Shown: positions 10,401-22,030 of the stretch, in pieces
Layout: each line of letters begins with the position of its first letter
Position numbering within the stretch: position 1 is the stretch's first letter
Origin: Candidatus Gillettellia adelgis
Lineage (GTDB): Bacteria; Pseudomonadota; Gammaproteobacteria; Enterobacterales; Enterobacteriaceae
Length of the DNA: 64,000 nt
Assembly (NCBI GenBank): GCA_020541285.1
Contig: CP047043.1
Location: forward strand, 620,001 to 684,000
Direction of reading: 5' to 3'
Notes under the pieces: generated by a model
The model's database searches: none
The model's input: the letters and a program-made list of their open reading frames with translations, nothing else
What the model was told of the DNA's origin: nothing
Position numbers and translations under genes: made by a program

Positions 10401-10900
10401 TATTTCGCTAATGATCTTGTGATGTTTTTGATTTTTAATGTAGCAAAAGGTTGTGGTTTTTTGTAAGTATTAGTGATTGTTAGCGTGGTAATTTTACTTA
10501 AAGATCAGTCGATCGTTAGCTTAAAAAAAAATCAGCGAAGCCTCAAGAAAGCGCCGTATCATAAAATATTTTAATACTTATTTTAAAAATCTAATGTACC
10601 TTTAGTTAAAGGAAGTGAGCTAGCTGCATGTGCTATACGCTACTGTTTTATGGATATAGAAAATGCGTTATAAGGTTATGTGTAGTGAATTATCTTGCAG
10701 ATGTAAAAAATGCGTACGATGAAACCTTTCTTTTACTCTGATACCCGTGTTCTAGATGTTTTACTGCATCTTAAAATATTTCAGTGTGTTATCTTAATAA
10801 CAGTATTGATTGATAGTAACTACTTCCTGATGTTTCTATGTATGTGCAGGTGATGATAGATAGAAATAATTGCATAGAATTAATGCTTTAGCTAAAGTTA
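10397..10900 (+). pseudogene. rnhB: Relic of ribonuclease HII
   Basis: rnhB normally lies between lpxB and dnaE. Here an ATG at 10397 overlaps the lpxB stop but runs into stop codons after four codons (MIFR). A 30-codon stretch at about 10470-10560 still reads LVIVSVVILLKDQSIVSLKK and continues NQRSLKKAPYH. This lines up without gaps with the E. coli RNase HII region [20 protein letters not shown] and EKRR. The rest is too worn to align by eye; the right-hand edge is a guess. Loss of RNase HII would remove ribonucleotide excision from DNA. The position and the aligned block together make the identification fairly firm. Confidence 0.6.
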
Positions 10901-11135
10901 TGCATGACGATAAAATGTATACATTATCTTATGCGTTTTTGCTTATAACGTTACATTACAGAGATACTATCTAACAGTTTTCTGTGTATCTTGCCTGGAT
11001 AGGCTAAAAGTGATTGAATACTACTATCTTACTATTATTTCAGCGAGTAACGTATTTAAGGTATAACTTTATACTATAATGCGTTGATGTTTACTTTTCT
11101 TAACACGTTGAGCTACTTCTTTTGGGTATTTATAT

Positions 11136-14100
11136 ATGGCTAAACCCCGATTTATTCACTTGCGTGTTCATAGTGATTACTCAATTATTGATGGATTAGT
11201 AAAGATTGACCTCTTAGTAAAGAAAGCAACTGCTTTAGCGATGCCTGCTTTAGCAATTACTGATTTTACTAACTTATTTGGTCTGGTGAAGTTTTACATT
11301 AGCGCAAACAGTGCTGGCATTAAACCAATTATCGGTGCGGATTTTCGCATGAAAGGCGATATACTAGCACAACTAACTGTATTAGCCACTAACAATGTTG
11401 GTTATAAGAATTTAACGCTGCTTATCTCCCGGGCTTACGAACAAGGCTACGGCCCTTCTGGGCCAATTATTGATCGAAATTGGTTGGTTGAACACCGTGA
11501 AGGGTTGCTTCTTCTTTCCGGTGCACGTCATGGTGATGTTGGTAAATTCTTGTTAAGTGGTAACCACGATCAGGTTCAGAAGTGTTTGGATTTTTACCAA
11601 CAGTATTTTCCTAATTTTTACTATCTAGAACTGATCCGTACCGGCCGTCAGGACGAAGAAATTTATCTGAATGCTGCTGTAGCGTTAGCCATTGAGCGTG
11701 ATTTACCCGTGGTAGCTACCAACGATGTCTGTTTTTTAGTAAAAGATGACTTTTATGCTCATGAAGTTCGTGTAGCTATCCAAAAAGGCTTTACGATAGA
11801 TAATCCAAAACGACCACGCAACTATAGCTCGCAGCAATATGTACGCAGTGAAGATGATATGTGTGAGCTATTTTCCGACATTCCGTCAGCGTTGATAAAT
11901 AGTGTTGAGATTGCGAAACGCTGTAATGTAAGTATTCGTTTGGGCGAATATTTCTTGCCGAAATTTCCGACGGATCATATGAGTACTGAAGATTTTTTAG
12001 TGATGAAGTCGCATATAGGATTAGAAAATCGTCTTGTGCTACTGTTCCCTGATCCTGTAGTACGCGCGCACCGACGCCTAGAATATATCGGGCGTCTGGA
12101 TTCTGAGTTGCAAGTGATTAACCAGATGGGATTTCCTGGTTATTTTTTAATCGTGATGGAGTTTATTCAATGGTCCAAGGAGAACAACATTCCAGTAGGG
12201 CCAGGACGTGGCTCTGGTGCTGGTTCATTAGTAGCTTATTCCCTGAATATCACTGATCTTAATCCACTAGAGTTTGATTTATTATTTGAACGTTTTCTTA
12301 ATCCAGAGCGTATTTCAATGCCAGATTTTGACATCGATTTTTGCATGGAAAAGCGTGATCTAGTTATTGATCATGTGTCGGAGGTGTATGGTCGTGAAGC
12401 AGTATCACAGATTATCACTTTTGGAACGATGTCGGCGAAAGCAGTAATCCGCGATGTCGGTCGCGTGCTAGGTCATCCGTACGGCTTCGTTGATCATATT
12501 GCCAAATTGATTCCACATGATCCAGGTATAACATTGAAAGAGGCATTGATTGCTGAGCCAAAATTAAATGAAATCTATGAAATAGATGAAGAAGTTAAAG
12601 TACTTATTGATATGGCGCGCAAACTAGAGGGAGTGATACGTAATGCTGGAAAGCACGCTGGTGGCGTAGTAATTGCACCAACAAAAATTACTGATTTTGC
12701 TCCTCTCTATTATGATGCCGAAGGCCATAATCCAGTAACACAGTTCGATAAAAACGACGTAGAATATGCTGGACTAGTAAAGTTTGATTTTCTTGGCTTA
12801 CGTACTTTAACTATAATTGATTGGACTCTGGAGATGATTAATGCACGACGTGTCAAGCATGGTGACCCACCAATCGACATCACTACTATTGCACTAGATG
12901 ATACAAAAAGCTTTTGTATGTTACAGCGCTCAGAAACTACAGCGGTATTTCAGCTTGAATCGCGCGGTATGAAGGACTTAATTAAACGCCTGAAGCCTGA
13001 CTGTTTTGAAGACATGATCGCGTTGGTGGCATTATTTCGCCCGGGCCCTTTACAATCAGGTATGGTGGATAACTTTATTGACCGTAAACACGGGCGTGAG
13101 GAGATTTCATATCCCGATATCCACTGGCAACATGAGTTACTGAAGCCAGTCTTAAAATCAACTTACGGTGTTATTTTATATCAAGAACAAGTAATGCAGA
13201 TAGCTCAGGTGTTAGCTGGTTATACGCTTGGAGGAGCAGATATGCTTCGCCGTGCTATGGGAAAAAAAAATCCAATTGAAATGGCCAAACAACGCGCTGG
13301 CTTTGAAAATGGTGCAAAATTGCGTGGTATTGATAGTGAACTATCAATAAAAATCTTTGATCTTGTAGAGAAATTTGCTGGTTATGGCTTTAATAAATCG
13401 CATTCTGCCGCTTACGCACTAGTATCTTATCAAACACTTTGGTTAAAATCACACTATCCGGCTGATTTTATGGCAGCGGTCATGACCGCTGATATGGATA
13501 ATACTGAAAAAATAGTTGGGCTAGTAAACGAATGCTGGCGCATGGGTTTAAAGGTTCTTCCCCCGAATATTAATAGTGGGCAGTATCGTTTTCACGTCAA
13601 CGATACAGGTGAAATTGTTTATGGTATTGGTGCGATTAAAGGTGCAGGGGAGGGGACAATTGAAGCCATGATTGAAGCACGTAATAATAGTAAATTATGT
13701 TATTTTAAAGATTTATTTGATCTTTGTGCACGTTCTGATATTAAAAAATTAAATCGTCGTATTCTGGAAAAGCTAATTATGTCTGGTGCGTTTGATTGTC
13801 TTGGACCCCATCGTGCGGCCATAATGAACTCATTAAGTGATGCATTAAAGGCAGCTGATCAACATGCTAAAGCTAAAGCTATTGGACAAGTAGATATGTT
13901 TGGTGTTCTTTCAGAACCTTTGGATAAAATCGAGAAATCTTATAATAACGTGCCCCGTTGGCAGGAACACGTGGTGCTGGACGGCGAACGGAAAACACTT
14001 GGTTTATATCTTACTGGCCACCCAATTACTCAGTATTTAAATGAAATTAAACGTTATACTAATAACCATCGTTTAAAAGATATGCAACCGACAGATCGAG

Positions 14101-14612
14101 GTAAGACAACAACTGCGGCGGGTTTAGTAACAGCCGTGCGAGTGATAGTTACTAAACGAGGCACTCGACTTGGTATATGTACATTAGATGATCGTTCAGG
14201 GCGTCTAGAGATAATACTCTTTACTGAAACATTAGAAAAATACCAGCACTTGTTAGAAAAAGACCGTATCCTGATCGCTAGTGGGCAGGTTAGCTTTGAT
14301 AATTTTAGCGGTGCACTTAAAATGATAGCGTATCAGGTAATCGATATTAATGAAGCTCGTGAAAAATACGTGCGCAGGCTTGCTATTTCATTAACAAACA
14401 GGCTGGTTGATGATCAGTTTTTAAATCATCTATATCAGTTTCTAGAACCCTATCGATCAGGGACGGTACCAGTCCACATTTATTATCGAAAGGAAGAGGA
14501 ATCTGTCAAGCTGCGTTGCAATACCGATTGGTATGTAACACCAACTGACCGTTTGTTAACAGATTTACGCACCTTAGTAGGTGATAATCAGGTAGAGTTA
14601 GAGTTTGACTAA
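11136..14612 (+). CDS. dnaE: DNA polymerase III alpha subunit
   Basis: The replicative polymerase catalytic subunit, 1158 aa (E. coli 1160), co-linear throughout. It has the PHP domain at the N-terminus ([16 protein letters not shown]), the C-family catalytic core with the metal-binding aspartates in [15 protein letters not shown] (about residue 400) and [11 protein letters not shown] (about 555), the [15 protein letters not shown] motif, and the C-terminal OB-fold and tau-binding region. The QADMFGVL-like clamp-binding stretch is present as QVDMFGVL. No disruption is visible in nearly 3.5 kb. It is separated from lpxB by the rnhB relic and followed by accA 12 bp downstream. Confidence 0.98.
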   Translation: MAKPRFIHLRVHSDYSIIDGLVKIDLLVKKATALAMPALAITDFTNLFGLVKFYISANSAGIKPIIGADFRMKGDILAQLTVLATNNVGYKNLTLLISRAYEQGYGPSGPIIDRNWLVEHREGLLLLSGARHGDVGKFLLSGNHDQVQKCLDFYQQYFPNFYYLELIRTGRQDEEIYLNAAVALAIERDLPVVATNDVCFLVKDDFYAHEVRVAIQKGFTIDNPKRPRNYSSQQYVRSEDDMCELFSDIPSALINSVEIAKRCNVSIRLGEYFLPKFPTDHMSTEDFLVMKSHIGLENRLVLLFPDPVVRAHRRLEYIGRLDSELQVINQMGFPGYFLIVMEFIQWSKENNIPVGPGRGSGAGSLVAYSLNITDLNPLEFDLLFERFLNPERISMPDFDIDFCMEKRDLVIDHVSEVYGREAVSQIITFGTMSAKAVIRDVGRVLGHPYGFVDHIAKLIPHDPGITLKEALIAEPKLNEIYEIDEEVKVLIDMARKLEGVIRNAGKHAGGVVIAPTKITDFAPLYYDAEGHNPVTQFDKNDVEYAGLVKFDFLGLRTLTIIDWTLEMINARRVKHGDPPIDITTIALDDTKSFCMLQRSETTAVFQLESRGMKDLIKRLKPDCFEDMIALVALFRPGPLQSGMVDNFIDRKHGREEISYPDIHWQHELLKPVLKSTYGVILYQEQVMQIAQVLAGYTLGGADMLRRAMGKKNPIEMAKQRAGFENGAKLRGIDSELSIKIFDLVEKFAGYGFNKSHSAAYALVSYQTLWLKSHYPADFMAAVMTADMDNTEKIVGLVNECWRMGLKVLPPNINSGQYRFHVNDTGEIVYGIGAIKGAGEGTIEAMIEARNNSKLCYFKDLFDLCARSDIKKLNRRILEKLIMSGAFDCLGPHRAAIMNSLSDALKAADQHAKAKAIGQVDMFGVLSEPLDKIEKSYNNVPRWQEHVVLDGERKTLGLYLTGHPITQYLNEIKRYTNNHRLKDMQPTDRGKTTTAAGLVTAVRVIVTKRGTRLGICTLDDRSGRLEIILFTETLEKYQHLLEKDRILIASGQVSFDNFSGALKMIAYQVIDINEAREKYVRRLAISLTNRLVDDQFLNHLYQFLEPYRSGTVPVHIYYRKEEESVKLRCNTDWYVTPTDRLLTDLRTLVGDNQVELEFD

Positions 14613-14624
14613 AATAGGAATCTT

Positions 14625-15585
14625 ATGGGTCTGCATTTTCTTGATTTTGAGCAACCAATTGCAGAATTAGAGGCGAAAATTAACTTATTGACAGCTATCC
14701 GTCGTCAAGATGAAAAATGCGATATGCATATAGCTGAAGAGATTCAACATTTACGTGAAAAAAGCGTTGAATTAACACGTAAGATCTTCACCAACCTTGA
14801 TGCTTGGCAAATTGCTAGACTGGCACGCCATCCACACCGTCCTTATACTCTAGATTACATAAAATACATCTTTCAGGATTTTATAGAGCTAGCAGGCGAC
14901 CGTACCTGCGGCGATGATAAAGCTATTGTTGGCGGTATTGCACGCCTTGATAGCCGACCAGTAATGATTATTGGTCATCAGAAAGGTCGCGAAACTAAAG
15001 AAAAAATTCGCCGTAATTTTGGTATGCCAGCACCTGAAGGTTACCGCAAAGCGCTTCGTCTTATGAAAATGGCTGCTCGATTTAAACTATCAATTATTAC
15101 TTTTATTGATACACCAGGTGCTTATCCAGGTGTAGGTGCTGAGGAACGCGGCCAATCTGAAGCGATTGCACACAATTTGCGTGATATGTCACGTTTAACG
15201 GTACCGGTAATTTGTACGGTAATCGGGAGAAGGCGGTTCTGGCGGCGCCTTGGCAATTGGTGTTGGCGATAAGGTGAATATGTTACAGTATAGTACGTAC
15301 TCAGTAATTTCTCCAGAAGGTTGTGCATCGATCCTTTGGAGGAACGTTGACAAGGCACCGTTGGCTGCAGAAGCAATGGGTATTACAGCAGTTCGTTTAA
15401 AAAACTTGCAGTTAATTGATACCATAATACCAGAACCGCTAGGTTCTGCATATCGAGATGTGTCAGCGATGGCTGCTTCACTAAAAGCACAGTTATTAAC
15501 GGACCTAAAAGATTTAGACAGTTTAAGTCATGATAAGCTGCTCGATCGGCGTTATCAAAGACTAATGAATTATGGCTACTGTTAA
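14625..15585 (+). CDS. accA: Acetyl-CoA carboxylase carboxyltransferase alpha subunit, with one-base frameshift
   Basis: Transfers the carboxyl group from biotin to acetyl-CoA (with AccD) in fatty acid synthesis. Two frames together cover the whole protein: 14625-15227 reads [16 protein letters not shown] to TVIG, then the conserved block [16 protein letters not shown] continues one base later, from 15229, to the stop at 15583-15585. Deleting one G of the GGG run at 15225-15227 restores exactly 319 aa, the E. coli length, ending [10 protein letters not shown]. As written, frame 1 ends early at 15270-15272 after missense residues. The break falls in the oxyanion-loop glycines. It could be an assembly error, a +1 recoding site (GGG followed by the rare codon AGA) or a very recent inactivation. 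Both halves are otherwise undecayed. Confidence 0.9.
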
Positions 15586-15856
15586 ATATATTTATTAATA
15601 ACATTTTATTAGAGATATTGCCCGGTTTTTATTTTATTAAACATTCATTAGGTGTCTCTGACTAGTTATTAAGTCAACAGTAAGTATCAAAAAGTTATTC
15701 CAGAATAGGATTAATTATTTATGTAATATAATACATGTGCCTCCTTGATCATTAATTATTTTCTTAGAGTATACAATTTATTATTATGTGTTTGTATTAA
15801 AAGCTAGCATTTTCAGTGCTAAGTATTTATAAAACTACAAGTGATGTATGTGACCC

Positions 15857-17170
15857 ATGAAGTCTGATCAATTAATAACCCATGTATTGAATGAACTAGG
15901 TATGCACAGACAATTGCTCCTAGCATTTAGTGGTGGACTAGATTCGACAGTTTTGTTGCACTTGTTGGTGCAGTTACGCCATCAGCACCCAGAACTTCAA
16001 CTTAGAGCAATATATATTCATCATGGTTTGCATGCGTCTTCTGACGCCTGGGCGAATTCTTGCCAGAAGCAATGCGTTGCGTGGCAGGTGCCACTAACAA
16101 TACAATACGTTCAGGTAGATTTGCGTTGCGGTGGCATAGAGGCAGCAGCCCGTACAGCACGTTATACTGTTTTTGCTAAAACATTAAAAGCCCGAGAAGT
16201 CCTTGTTACTGCGCAACATCTTGATGATCAAAGTGAAACCTTTTTATTAGCGCTTAAACGTGGTAGTGGCCCAGCTGGGCTCTCATCGATGTCAATGTAT
16301 AGTAGTGTAAATAATTATGTCCTATTGCGACCACTGCTTTCTTGTGCTCGCATACAGCTTGAAGCGTATGCGCAACAACACAATCTATTTTGGATAAATG
16401 ACGACAGCAATCAAGATACTCGTTTTGACCGTAACTTTCTGCGGAGAAATGTGCTGCCATTATTAAAGCAACGCTGGCCTCATTTTGCATCGGCGGTCGC
16501 CCGTAGCGCTCACTTATGTGCAGTACAAGAACAATTATTAGAGGAGCTCTCAGCTGAGAAATTGGATGCTTTATTGGCGCCAGATAATTCTCTAGAGGTC
16601 AAAAGTCTTTTTAGATATTCAGAAGCATGCCGTTTTTTATTATTACGACACTGGATTTCACGCTATAATGTCACTCTGCCTTCATATCTTCAATTGCAGC
16701 GTTTATGGGATGAAGTGATACTCAGTCGTGCAGATGCTACACCTCGTTTGCAGTTGGGGTCATATCAAATCCGTCGTTTCCGTGGTCGGTTGTATTTACT
16801 ATCACTAATGGCAAGTTTACATAATATTCGTCTAAATTGGTCGCGAATAGCACCTTTAATATTACCTGATGGATTGGGCATACTAATTAGCGATACAGGA
16901 GATATCTGTCTCCGTCCTCCAAAGCCTGAAGAGAAAGTTAGCATCCGTTTTTGCGCGCGGGGTTACGTTCGTATCGTCGGGCGCACTTATGCGAGACCAA
17001 TGAAAAAGTTATGGCAAGAACTTAGTATTCCTCCTTGGCTGCGTAAACGTACTCCTCTTATTTATTATAATGATCAACTAATTGCTGCATTAAATATATT
17101 TATCTGTGAAGAAGGTAGAGTCTTAAGGAAAGAGCAGTTGTGGCGCTTACATTGGGATAAGAATTTGTAG
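15857..17170 (+). CDS. tilS: tRNA(Ile)-lysidine synthetase
   Basis: Converts C34 of the CAU-anticodon tRNA-Ile to lysidine so that it reads AUA. This is an essential function and an important one here because AT-rich genes use many AUA codons. The 437-aa product (E. coli 432) has the PP-loop SGGLDS at residues 25-30, the conserved HHGLHASSDAW and TAQHLDDQSETFLLALKRG stretches, a middle domain, and the C-terminal domain ending near PPWLRKRTPLIYYND. The order accA-tilS follows E. coli with the intervening genes missing. The 271-bp gap before it shows nothing recognisable. Confidence 0.96.
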   Translation: MKSDQLITHVLNELGMHRQLLLAFSGGLDSTVLLHLLVQLRHQHPELQLRAIYIHHGLHASSDAWANSCQKQCVAWQVPLTIQYVQVDLRCGGIEAAARTARYTVFAKTLKAREVLVTAQHLDDQSETFLLALKRGSGPAGLSSMSMYSSVNNYVLLRPLLSCARIQLEAYAQQHNLFWINDDSNQDTRFDRNFLRRNVLPLLKQRWPHFASAVARSAHLCAVQEQLLEELSAEKLDALLAPDNSLEVKSLFRYSEACRFLLLRHWISRYNVTLPSYLQLQRLWDEVILSRADATPRLQLGSYQIRRFRGRLYLLSLMASLHNIRLNWSRIAPLILPDGLGILISDTGDICLRPPKPEEKVSIRFCARGYVRIVGRTYARPMKKLWQELSIPPWLRKRTPLIYYNDQLIAALNIFICEEGRVLRKEQLWRLHWDKNL

Positions 17171-17807
17171 TGGTTAACGAGTATTCGTAGTTTTATATAA
17201 TTTTTTATTAAATAATAGCGCTGATTGATTTAGCGTTAAATTTATATAATATGCAAGAGATTGAATAGTGTCATGCTTGAACATTGTATTTTGTATGTCT
17301 CTTAGTTTTCTATGATTTTCTCATTACTTACTAGTGTGCGTTGCTTGTAAGTTGTTGTGTTGTTATTCAATTATAACTTGAGTGAATTAGGATATATAGT
17401 TAATTGATTTAAAACTGCAATAGAAATAGGCATAATACTTTTATTTTCTCGGTCTTTTTATTAGATTTTTAATTATATCTTAATGTATCTTAAGTTTGTA
17501 TGATAATAAAAAAAAGAATTTTTTGGCCTTTCCCCTTGATGCTGCGTTAGATGGCCCCATGTTATTTTTAATCGTAGTTGCTGACTACAGGTAAATCTAT
17601 ATATTGAGTAGTTAAAACAGTAACACTGCCTACATAGATACCCCTAAATAATTTGAGTTGTAATACAGTGGCAATGCAGAAAACTTTAAAGATCATATAG
17701 TAGTTAATCAGTCAGGTTAACGAGACAATTTACTAGATAGACAACTTAAAATATGGCGGAAATAGATTAGCAACTTAATTAGTTATTATTTTAGTGGAGA
17801 CGTTTAG
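17171..17807 (+). other. tilS-dnaK spacer and dnaK leader
   Basis: 637 bp without a gene. It contains the sigma-32 promoter listed below. The transcript leader from that promoter to the dnaK ATG would be roughly 240 bases. I see no convincing terminator for tilS and no recognisable relic in the first 350 bases. Confidence 0.55.
17532..17564 (+). promoter_or_regulatory. Sigma-32 heat-shock promoter of dnaK
   Basis: The -35 element CCCCTTGATG (from 17532) and the -10 element CCCCATGTTA (17555-17564) match the E. coli dnaK P1 promoter, which as I recall it carries CCCCTTGATG and CCCCATTTAG. The 14-base gap between CTTGAT and CCCCAT is also the E. coli spacing. The surrounding spacer has decayed to AT-rich noise, so conservation of this island argues for continued selection. 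The expected transcription start is about 17570, upstream of dnaK at 17808. Confidence 0.85.
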
Positions 17808-19709
17808 ATGGGAAAAATTATTGGTATCGACTTAGGTACAACCAACTCTTGTGTAGCAATCATGGATGGTGCGAAGGCACGCGTGCTGGAAAACGCTGAG
17901 GGTGACCGAACCACTCCTTCTGTCATTGCGTATACTCAGGATGGTGAAATTCTGGTTGGTCAACCAGCTAAGCGTCAGGCTGTTACTAACCCGAAAAATA
18001 CCCTTTTTGCAATCAAGCGTCTAATTGGTCGCCGCTTCCAAGATGAAGAGGCGCAGCGCGATAAAAGTATTATGCCATATAAAATTATTAAAGCTGACAA
18101 TGGCGATGCTTGGTTAGAAGTGAAAAACCAAAAAATGGCACCACCGCAGATCTCTGCTGAAATATTAAAAAAAATGAAGAAAACAGCTGAAGATTATCTC
18201 GGTGAAGCAGTAACTGAAGCGGTAATTACCGTACCTGCTTATTTTAATGATGCACAACGTCAAGCAACGAAGGATGCTGGTCGTATCGCTGGCCTAGAAG
18301 TAAAGCGTATTATCAATGAACCTACCGCTGCTGCTCTAGCGTACGGCTTAGATAAAGAAGTTGGAAACCGTACAATTGCAGTTTATGATTTAGGTGGTGG
18401 TACGTTTGATATATCTATCATCGAAATAGATGATGTTGACGGAGAAAAAACTTTTGAAGTTCTAGCAACTAACGGTGACACTCATCTGGGCGGTGAAGAT
18501 TTCGATAGTCGTCTAATTAATTATTTGGTAGAAGAATCTAAAAAAGAACAAGGTATTGATTTACGTAATGATCCGCTTGCGATGCAGCGCCTTAAAGAAG
18601 CTGCAGAAAAAGCAAAGATTGAGTTATCTTCCACACAGCAAACTGATGTTAATCTGCCATACATTACTGCAGATGCAACTGGACCAAAACATATCAATAT
18701 AAAAGTGACCCGCGCAAAAATCGAGTCACTCGTTGAAGATTTAGTGACACGTTCTATTGAACCTTTAAAAGTGGCATTAAAAGACGCGAATTTATCTGTC
18801 TCTGATATTCAGGATGTCATCCTAGTTGGTGGACAGACTCGTATGCCTATGGTGCAAAAGAAAGTAGCTAACTTTTTCAACAAAGAACCACGCAAAGATG
18901 TTAATCCTGACGAAGCAGTTGCGGTAGGCGCTGCGGTACAAGCGGGTGTTTTAGCAGGCGATGTAAAGGATGTATTGTTATTAGATGTTACGCCACTATC
19001 TCTAGGCATAGAAACTATGGGTAGTGTGATGACACCTCTAATTAGTAAAAATACTACTATCCCAGCTAAGCATAGTCAGGTGTTCTCAACTGCTGAAGAC
19101 AACCAATCTGCGGTGACTATACATGTACTGCAAGGTGAACGTAAGCGCGCTAGCGATAATAAATCTCTCGGGCAGTTCAATTTAGATGGTATTCAGGCGG
19201 CACCACGTGGTATGCCTAAGATTGAAGTGACTTTCGATATTGATGCTGATGGTATTCTGCATGTTTCTGCTAAAGACAAGAATACTGGGCGTGAGCAGAA
19301 GATTACTATTAAAGCTTCTTCGGGGCTAAATGAAAATGAAATTCAAAAAATGGTTCGTGATGCCGAATTAAATGCGGAATCTGACTGCAAATTCGAAGAA
19401 CTTATACAGACTCGTAACCAAGCAGATTACTTAGTACACAGTACCCGTAAGCAGCTTAGAGAAATCACAGAAAAACTGTCGGTAGAAGACAAAACAGCTA
19501 TCGAAAAAGCGCTGCAAGACTTAGAAGTAGCATCAAAAGGTGAAAATAAAGAGCAGATAACACTAAAAACTCAAGCTTTAATGCAAATGTCTGAGAAATT
19601 ATTGGCTATGGCGCCGTCTAATAACAGCACTAATAATGCAACTCAGACAGATGACGATGTCGTTGATGCAGAGTTCGAAGAGGTTAAAGATAAAAACAAT
19701 CACCCTTAA
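17808..19709 (+). CDS. dnaK: Chaperone DnaK (Hsp70)
   Basis: ATP-driven Hsp70 chaperone working with DnaJ and GrpE. The protein is 633 aa (E. coli 638). The actin-like ATPase domain starts [17 protein letters not shown] and carries the phosphate-binding motif [14 protein letters not shown] and the [11 protein letters not shown] signature. The substrate domain begins after [18 protein letters not shown]. The tail keeps the [15 protein letters not shown] client-tether motif with an added NNHP end, and the preceding linker is shorter than in E. coli. Codon use is less AT-biased than the spacers. A GTGGAGA ribosome site lies upstream. It forms an operon with dnaJ (96-bp gap) under the sigma-32 promoter at 17532-17564. 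Confidence 0.98.
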   Translation: MGKIIGIDLGTTNSCVAIMDGAKARVLENAEGDRTTPSVIAYTQDGEILVGQPAKRQAVTNPKNTLFAIKRLIGRRFQDEEAQRDKSIMPYKIIKADNGDAWLEVKNQKMAPPQISAEILKKMKKTAEDYLGEAVTEAVITVPAYFNDAQRQATKDAGRIAGLEVKRIINEPTAAALAYGLDKEVGNRTIAVYDLGGGTFDISIIEIDDVDGEKTFEVLATNGDTHLGGEDFDSRLINYLVEESKKEQGIDLRNDPLAMQRLKEAAEKAKIELSSTQQTDVNLPYITADATGPKHINIKVTRAKIESLVEDLVTRSIEPLKVALKDANLSVSDIQDVILVGGQTRMPMVQKKVANFFNKEPRKDVNPDEAVAVGAAVQAGVLAGDVKDVLLLDVTPLSLGIETMGSVMTPLISKNTTIPAKHSQVFSTAEDNQSAVTIHVLQGERKRASDNKSLGQFNLDGIQAAPRGMPKIEVTFDIDADGILHVSAKDKNTGREQKITIKASSGLNENEIQKMVRDAELNAESDCKFEELIQTRNQADYLVHSTRKQLREITEKLSVEDKTAIEKALQDLEVASKGENKEQITLKTQALMQMSEKLLAMAPSNNSTNNATQTDDDVVDAEFEEVKDKNNHP

Positions 19710-19805
19710 GTAAATAAAGAATGGTAGGAATTCGTTACTGGAAAATTTAGTATAAACGTCAAGGTAACTCTATGTACGTGCATGTATGTTCAGGGCAAAA
19801 AGATA

Positions 19806-20921
19806 ATGGCTAAGAAAGACTATTATGAGATTCTTGGTGTTAGCAAAACGGCAGATGAGCGTGAAATAAAAAAAGCGTATAAACGCCTAGCAATGAAATA
19901 TCATCCTGATCGTAATCAAGACAAAGGCGCTGAGATCTTATTTAAGCAAATTAAGGAAGCTTATGAAATATTGACGAACGACCAAAAGCGCGCTGCTTAT
20001 GATAAATATGGAGATGCAGCTTTTGAACAAAACCGTATGGAAGAGGGAAATGGCGCAGATTTTAGCGACATTTTTGGCGACGTATTTGGTGATATCTTCG
20101 GTGGGAGTCGTCGTCAACGTGCTGCACGTGGTATAGATTTGCGCTATAATATCGTTCTGTCTCTTGAAGAAGCAGTGCGTGGTGTGACTAAAGAGATCCG
20201 TATTCCAACTCTGGAAGAATGTAATATATGTCACGGTAATGGAATAAAACCCGGTAAGTCGCCGACAACATGTCCTACCTGTCATGGACAGGGGCAGGTA
20301 CAGATGCGTCAAGGTTTCTTTAGTGTGCAGCAAACCTGTCCGCACTGCCATGGAAGAGGGCAGATTATAAGCGATCCTTGCAATAAATGCCAGGGTCATG
20401 GACGAGTAAAAAAATCTAAAACGCTGTCAGTAAAAATTCCATCCGGTGTAGATACTGGTGATCGTATTCGCCTAACTGGTGAAGGAGAAGCAGGCGAGCA
20501 TGGCGCTCCCCCGGGTGATCTATATGTTCAAGTGCAATTACAGGCTCATCCAATCTTTGAGCGTGAAGGTAATAACTTACATTGTGAAGTACCAATAAAT
20601 TTTGCTATGGCAGCGTTAGGCGGTGAGATTGAAGTTCCGACGCTAAATGGTCGGGTGAAACTGAAAATACCTGCAGAAACCCAGACTGCTAAAGTATTCC
20701 GCCTACGTGATCAGGGTATTAGATCAGTACGTGATGGAAGTCAAGGAGAGTTACTCTGTCGTATAGTTGTAGAAACACCAGTTAAGTTGAATGACAGACA
20801 AAAAAAGTTATTTAAAGAATTAGAAACTAGTTTTAACAGCCCCTCTGGTGATAAAAACAGCCCTCGTTCAAAGAGTTTTTTCGATAGTGTAAAAAATTTC
20901 TTTGGTGAATTAGCTGATTAA
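19806..20921 (+). CDS. dnaJ: Co-chaperone DnaJ (Hsp40)
   Basis: Delivers unfolded clients to DnaK and stimulates its ATPase. The start ATG at 19806 gives 371 aa (E. coli 376) beginning [16 protein letters not shown], as in the family; an upstream in-frame start at 19782 adds eight unrelated residues and is rejected. The J domain has the HPD motif in MKYHPDRN, followed by a Gly/Phe-rich linker ([13 protein letters not shown]). The zinc domain has four CxxCxGxG repeats ([32 protein letters not shown]). The C-terminal client and dimerisation domains are complete. Confidence 0.98.
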   Translation: MAKKDYYEILGVSKTADEREIKKAYKRLAMKYHPDRNQDKGAEILFKQIKEAYEILTNDQKRAAYDKYGDAAFEQNRMEEGNGADFSDIFGDVFGDIFGGSRRQRAARGIDLRYNIVLSLEEAVRGVTKEIRIPTLEECNICHGNGIKPGKSPTTCPTCHGQGQVQMRQGFFSVQQTCPHCHGRGQIISDPCNKCQGHGRVKKSKTLSVKIPSGVDTGDRIRLTGEGEAGEHGAPPGDLYVQVQLQAHPIFEREGNNLHCEVPINFAMAALGGEIEVPTLNGRVKLKIPAETQTAKVFRLRDQGIRSVRDGSQGELLCRIVVETPVKLNDRQKKLFKELETSFNSPSGDKNSPRSKSFFDSVKNFFGELAD

Positions 20922-20995
20922 GTAATCACTAAAATAGTGAGTAGTTTATGCTAAATATAAACCTAAAAATCTAATTTACTGCTATTTAGACATAG

Positions 20996-21014
20996 CCTAC
21001 AACTTTGTTGTAGG
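20996..21014 (+). terminator. Candidate terminator hairpin after dnaJ
   Basis: CCTACAAC (20996-21003) and GTTGTAGG (21007-21014) form a perfect 8-bp stem with a TTT loop, 75 bases after the dnaJ stop. The downstream sequence TATTTC is only weakly T-rich, so termination efficiency is uncertain. Its position at the end of a heat-shock operon supports the role. Confidence 0.5.
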
Positions 21015-21984
21015 TATTTCAAAGATAGTTGTATGTAGTGGTTAACTGATGCTGGTTACAGCAGATCATAATTTATAGAATAAATGCACCTTGATTAATT
21101 ATAATCAAGGGCTTCTTAAATCTATTTGGTGCATATAACGTTTTAATACTCATTAGAACTGTCCTGCCTATTATCTAACTAAGTGGCTGTCTTGTTAGCT
21201 TATACTTTAGTGTTACATGATTGTAACATAGTAATCCGGGAGACTTGCACACCTTTACTAATTAAACACGCATGATTTTTATACTAGAAAATCTACTCTA
21301 CACTCATAATTATGTTACTAATTACTGAGAAATAAAAGAAGATATAACAAATATACAGTCATTTTTTTGTCTAAGCGATAATTACGTAATAGCATGACTA
21401 CATATTTTATTCTTAGAAAAGTTTTTTAGCATTGACATATTAATGAATATTTCAGTCTTAATTTCATAAGACTATCGCCTAAAATAAAGGCTTAGTCGTG
21501 AAGCGAAGTTAATGTCGACCACATACTTGTTAAGTATCCAAGGCATGATATTTGGTAATTATATTACACATGGTTGAATGTATGACTCAATAGTGAGTAC
21601 TACTATATCTTTTTGTATATAACTATATAATTTTACTCTAATTACTTTAGATATAAAAAACATTTAGTTTACTGCTACAAAGAGTATAAATCGGCATACA
21701 AGACATACATGTAACCCCTACAAACTAAAAAGAATAGTTTCAGGATACTCAGTCTGTCCTATTTTATGTAATGTTTATTATACATAAAAACATAAGTAAT
21801 ATATATGTAACTTATATGCCGAGAAAAGATATAAGGGGTAAAAGTAGCGGTAATCGTATTTACCTAAAATATTATATGTATACTGAACTCAAATGATTTT
21901 GTGATACAAATTAATAAAATGATTCCTTTTTTCGATAACTAAAATCCAGATGCAATAGAAAAATTATAGAATATAATAGATCAA

Positions 21985-22030
21985 CAAGTGACCCGCGATC
22001 AATACGATCACTTGGTTAAAGGTATTTTTT
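21985..22030 (+). terminator. Hairpin followed by a T-run, upstream of topA
   Basis: CAAGTGA (21985-21991) and TCACTTG (22008-22014) form a 7-bp stem around a 16-base loop that includes a smaller CGATC/GATCA dyad. Six T residues follow at 22025-22030. It resembles a terminator left from a vanished gene, since no open gene lies immediately upstream. Weak evidence. Confidence 0.3.

Noticed and set aside
15250-15585. Separate gene for the second half of AccA
   Set aside because: It begins inside a conserved glycine-rich motif and simply continues AccA after a one-base insertion; not an independent gene.
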